From positions 1,329,351-1,393,350 of the forward strand of contig NZ_KB913028.1 in the NCBI RefSeq assembly GCF_000384135.1: a DNA stretch of 64,000 bases. Reading direction: 5' to 3'. Source of the stretch: Succinispira mobilis DSM 6222 (lineage in GTDB: Bacteria; Bacillota; Negativicutes; Acidaminococcales; Succinispiraceae). The position numbers and the translations under genes are program-made. How positions within the stretch are numbered: the stretch's first letter is position 1; the number at the start of each line of letters is the position of its first letter. Shown here one piece after another: positions 63,991 to 64,000 of the stretch. The notes beneath the pieces were generated by a model. That model saw only the letters and a program-made list of their open reading frames with translations, did not search any database and was not told the origin of the DNA.

Positions 63991-64000
63991 TATATTTCCT

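Noticed and set aside
1-64000. CRISPR array or prophage
   Set aside because: No regularly spaced repeats and no phage structural, portal or terminase genes were seen anywhere in the window.

Overview
The window is AT-rich chromosomal DNA from a low-GC Gram-positive-type bacterium (Bacillota). Strong GGAGG ribosome binding sites, GTG and TTG starts, preQ1-I and S-box riboswitches, a BirA-type biotin operator and U-tract terminators all fit. The gene set (biotin from pimelate, a stand-alone carboxyltransferase subunit of the oxaloacetate decarboxylase/pyruvate carboxylase type, aspartase, carboxynorspermidine route, ferredoxin-domain DUF362 proteins, Mrp/NifX-type iron proteins) suggests an anaerobe, possibly of the Negativicutes. 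That placement is inference; no rRNA or ribosomal protein is present to settle it.

Layout: 1-6.9 kb holds a type I restriction-modification operon on the minus strand, entering from the left edge (hsdR partial, hsdS, hsdM) and led by a fourth gene that joins a catalytically degenerate HsdM-like domain to an HsdS-like recognition domain. Its promoter is embedded in a 21-bp perfect inverted repeat. 7.0-12.7 kb is a complete biotin operon (bioB, a small membrane protein resembling an ECF S component, bioW, bioF, bioD, bioA) behind a BirA-type operator. 12.7-18.3 kb carries a DUF362/ferredoxin protein, aspartase, an AI-2E family permease and a biotin-dependent carboxyltransferase subunit. 18.5-21.6 kb is a redox/sulfur cluster (thioredoxin-reductase-like flavoprotein, Crp/Fnr regulator, thioredoxin, two YeeE/YedE half-transporters). 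21.9-26.8 kb is an iron-type ABC importer with two different ATPases. 27.6-28.8 kb is a preQ1 riboswitch with queT and queF.

29-34.4 kb holds an RraA-like protein under a Fur-box-like promoter, a K+/H+ antiporter, tRNA-Pro, a DUF815 ATPase and a second DUF362/ferredoxin protein. 34.5-35.5 kb is a decay island: a methyltransferase N-terminal fragment, an IS3-type orfA relic, several palindromes and two neighbouring tRNA-Leu genes with repeated flanks. 35.5-42.8 kb contains a lytic transglycosylase, coaE, mutM, polA and PEP synthase. 43-48.9 kb carries a secreted protein of unknown function behind a leader terminator, a PAS-GGDEF diguanylate cyclase, EamA and YitT membrane proteins and murI. 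48.9-51.5 kb is a SAM-riboswitch-controlled metY-metA operon. 51.7-54.1 kb encodes carboxynorspermidine decarboxylase and dehydrogenase, 54.5 kb gltS, 56-58.7 kb copA-csoR. The window ends with a chemotaxis receptor, an RMD1-family protein, asparaginase, a NifX-like protein and an Mrp ATPase.

The least ordinary items are the pseudo-methyltransferase/recognition-domain protein with its palindromic promoter, the membrane protein in the biotin operon, the thioredoxin-reductase-like protein lacking an NADPH motif, the dual-ATPase importer, and three scattered palindromes whose arms look like IS3-family ends. I see no CRISPR array, prophage or complete transposon.
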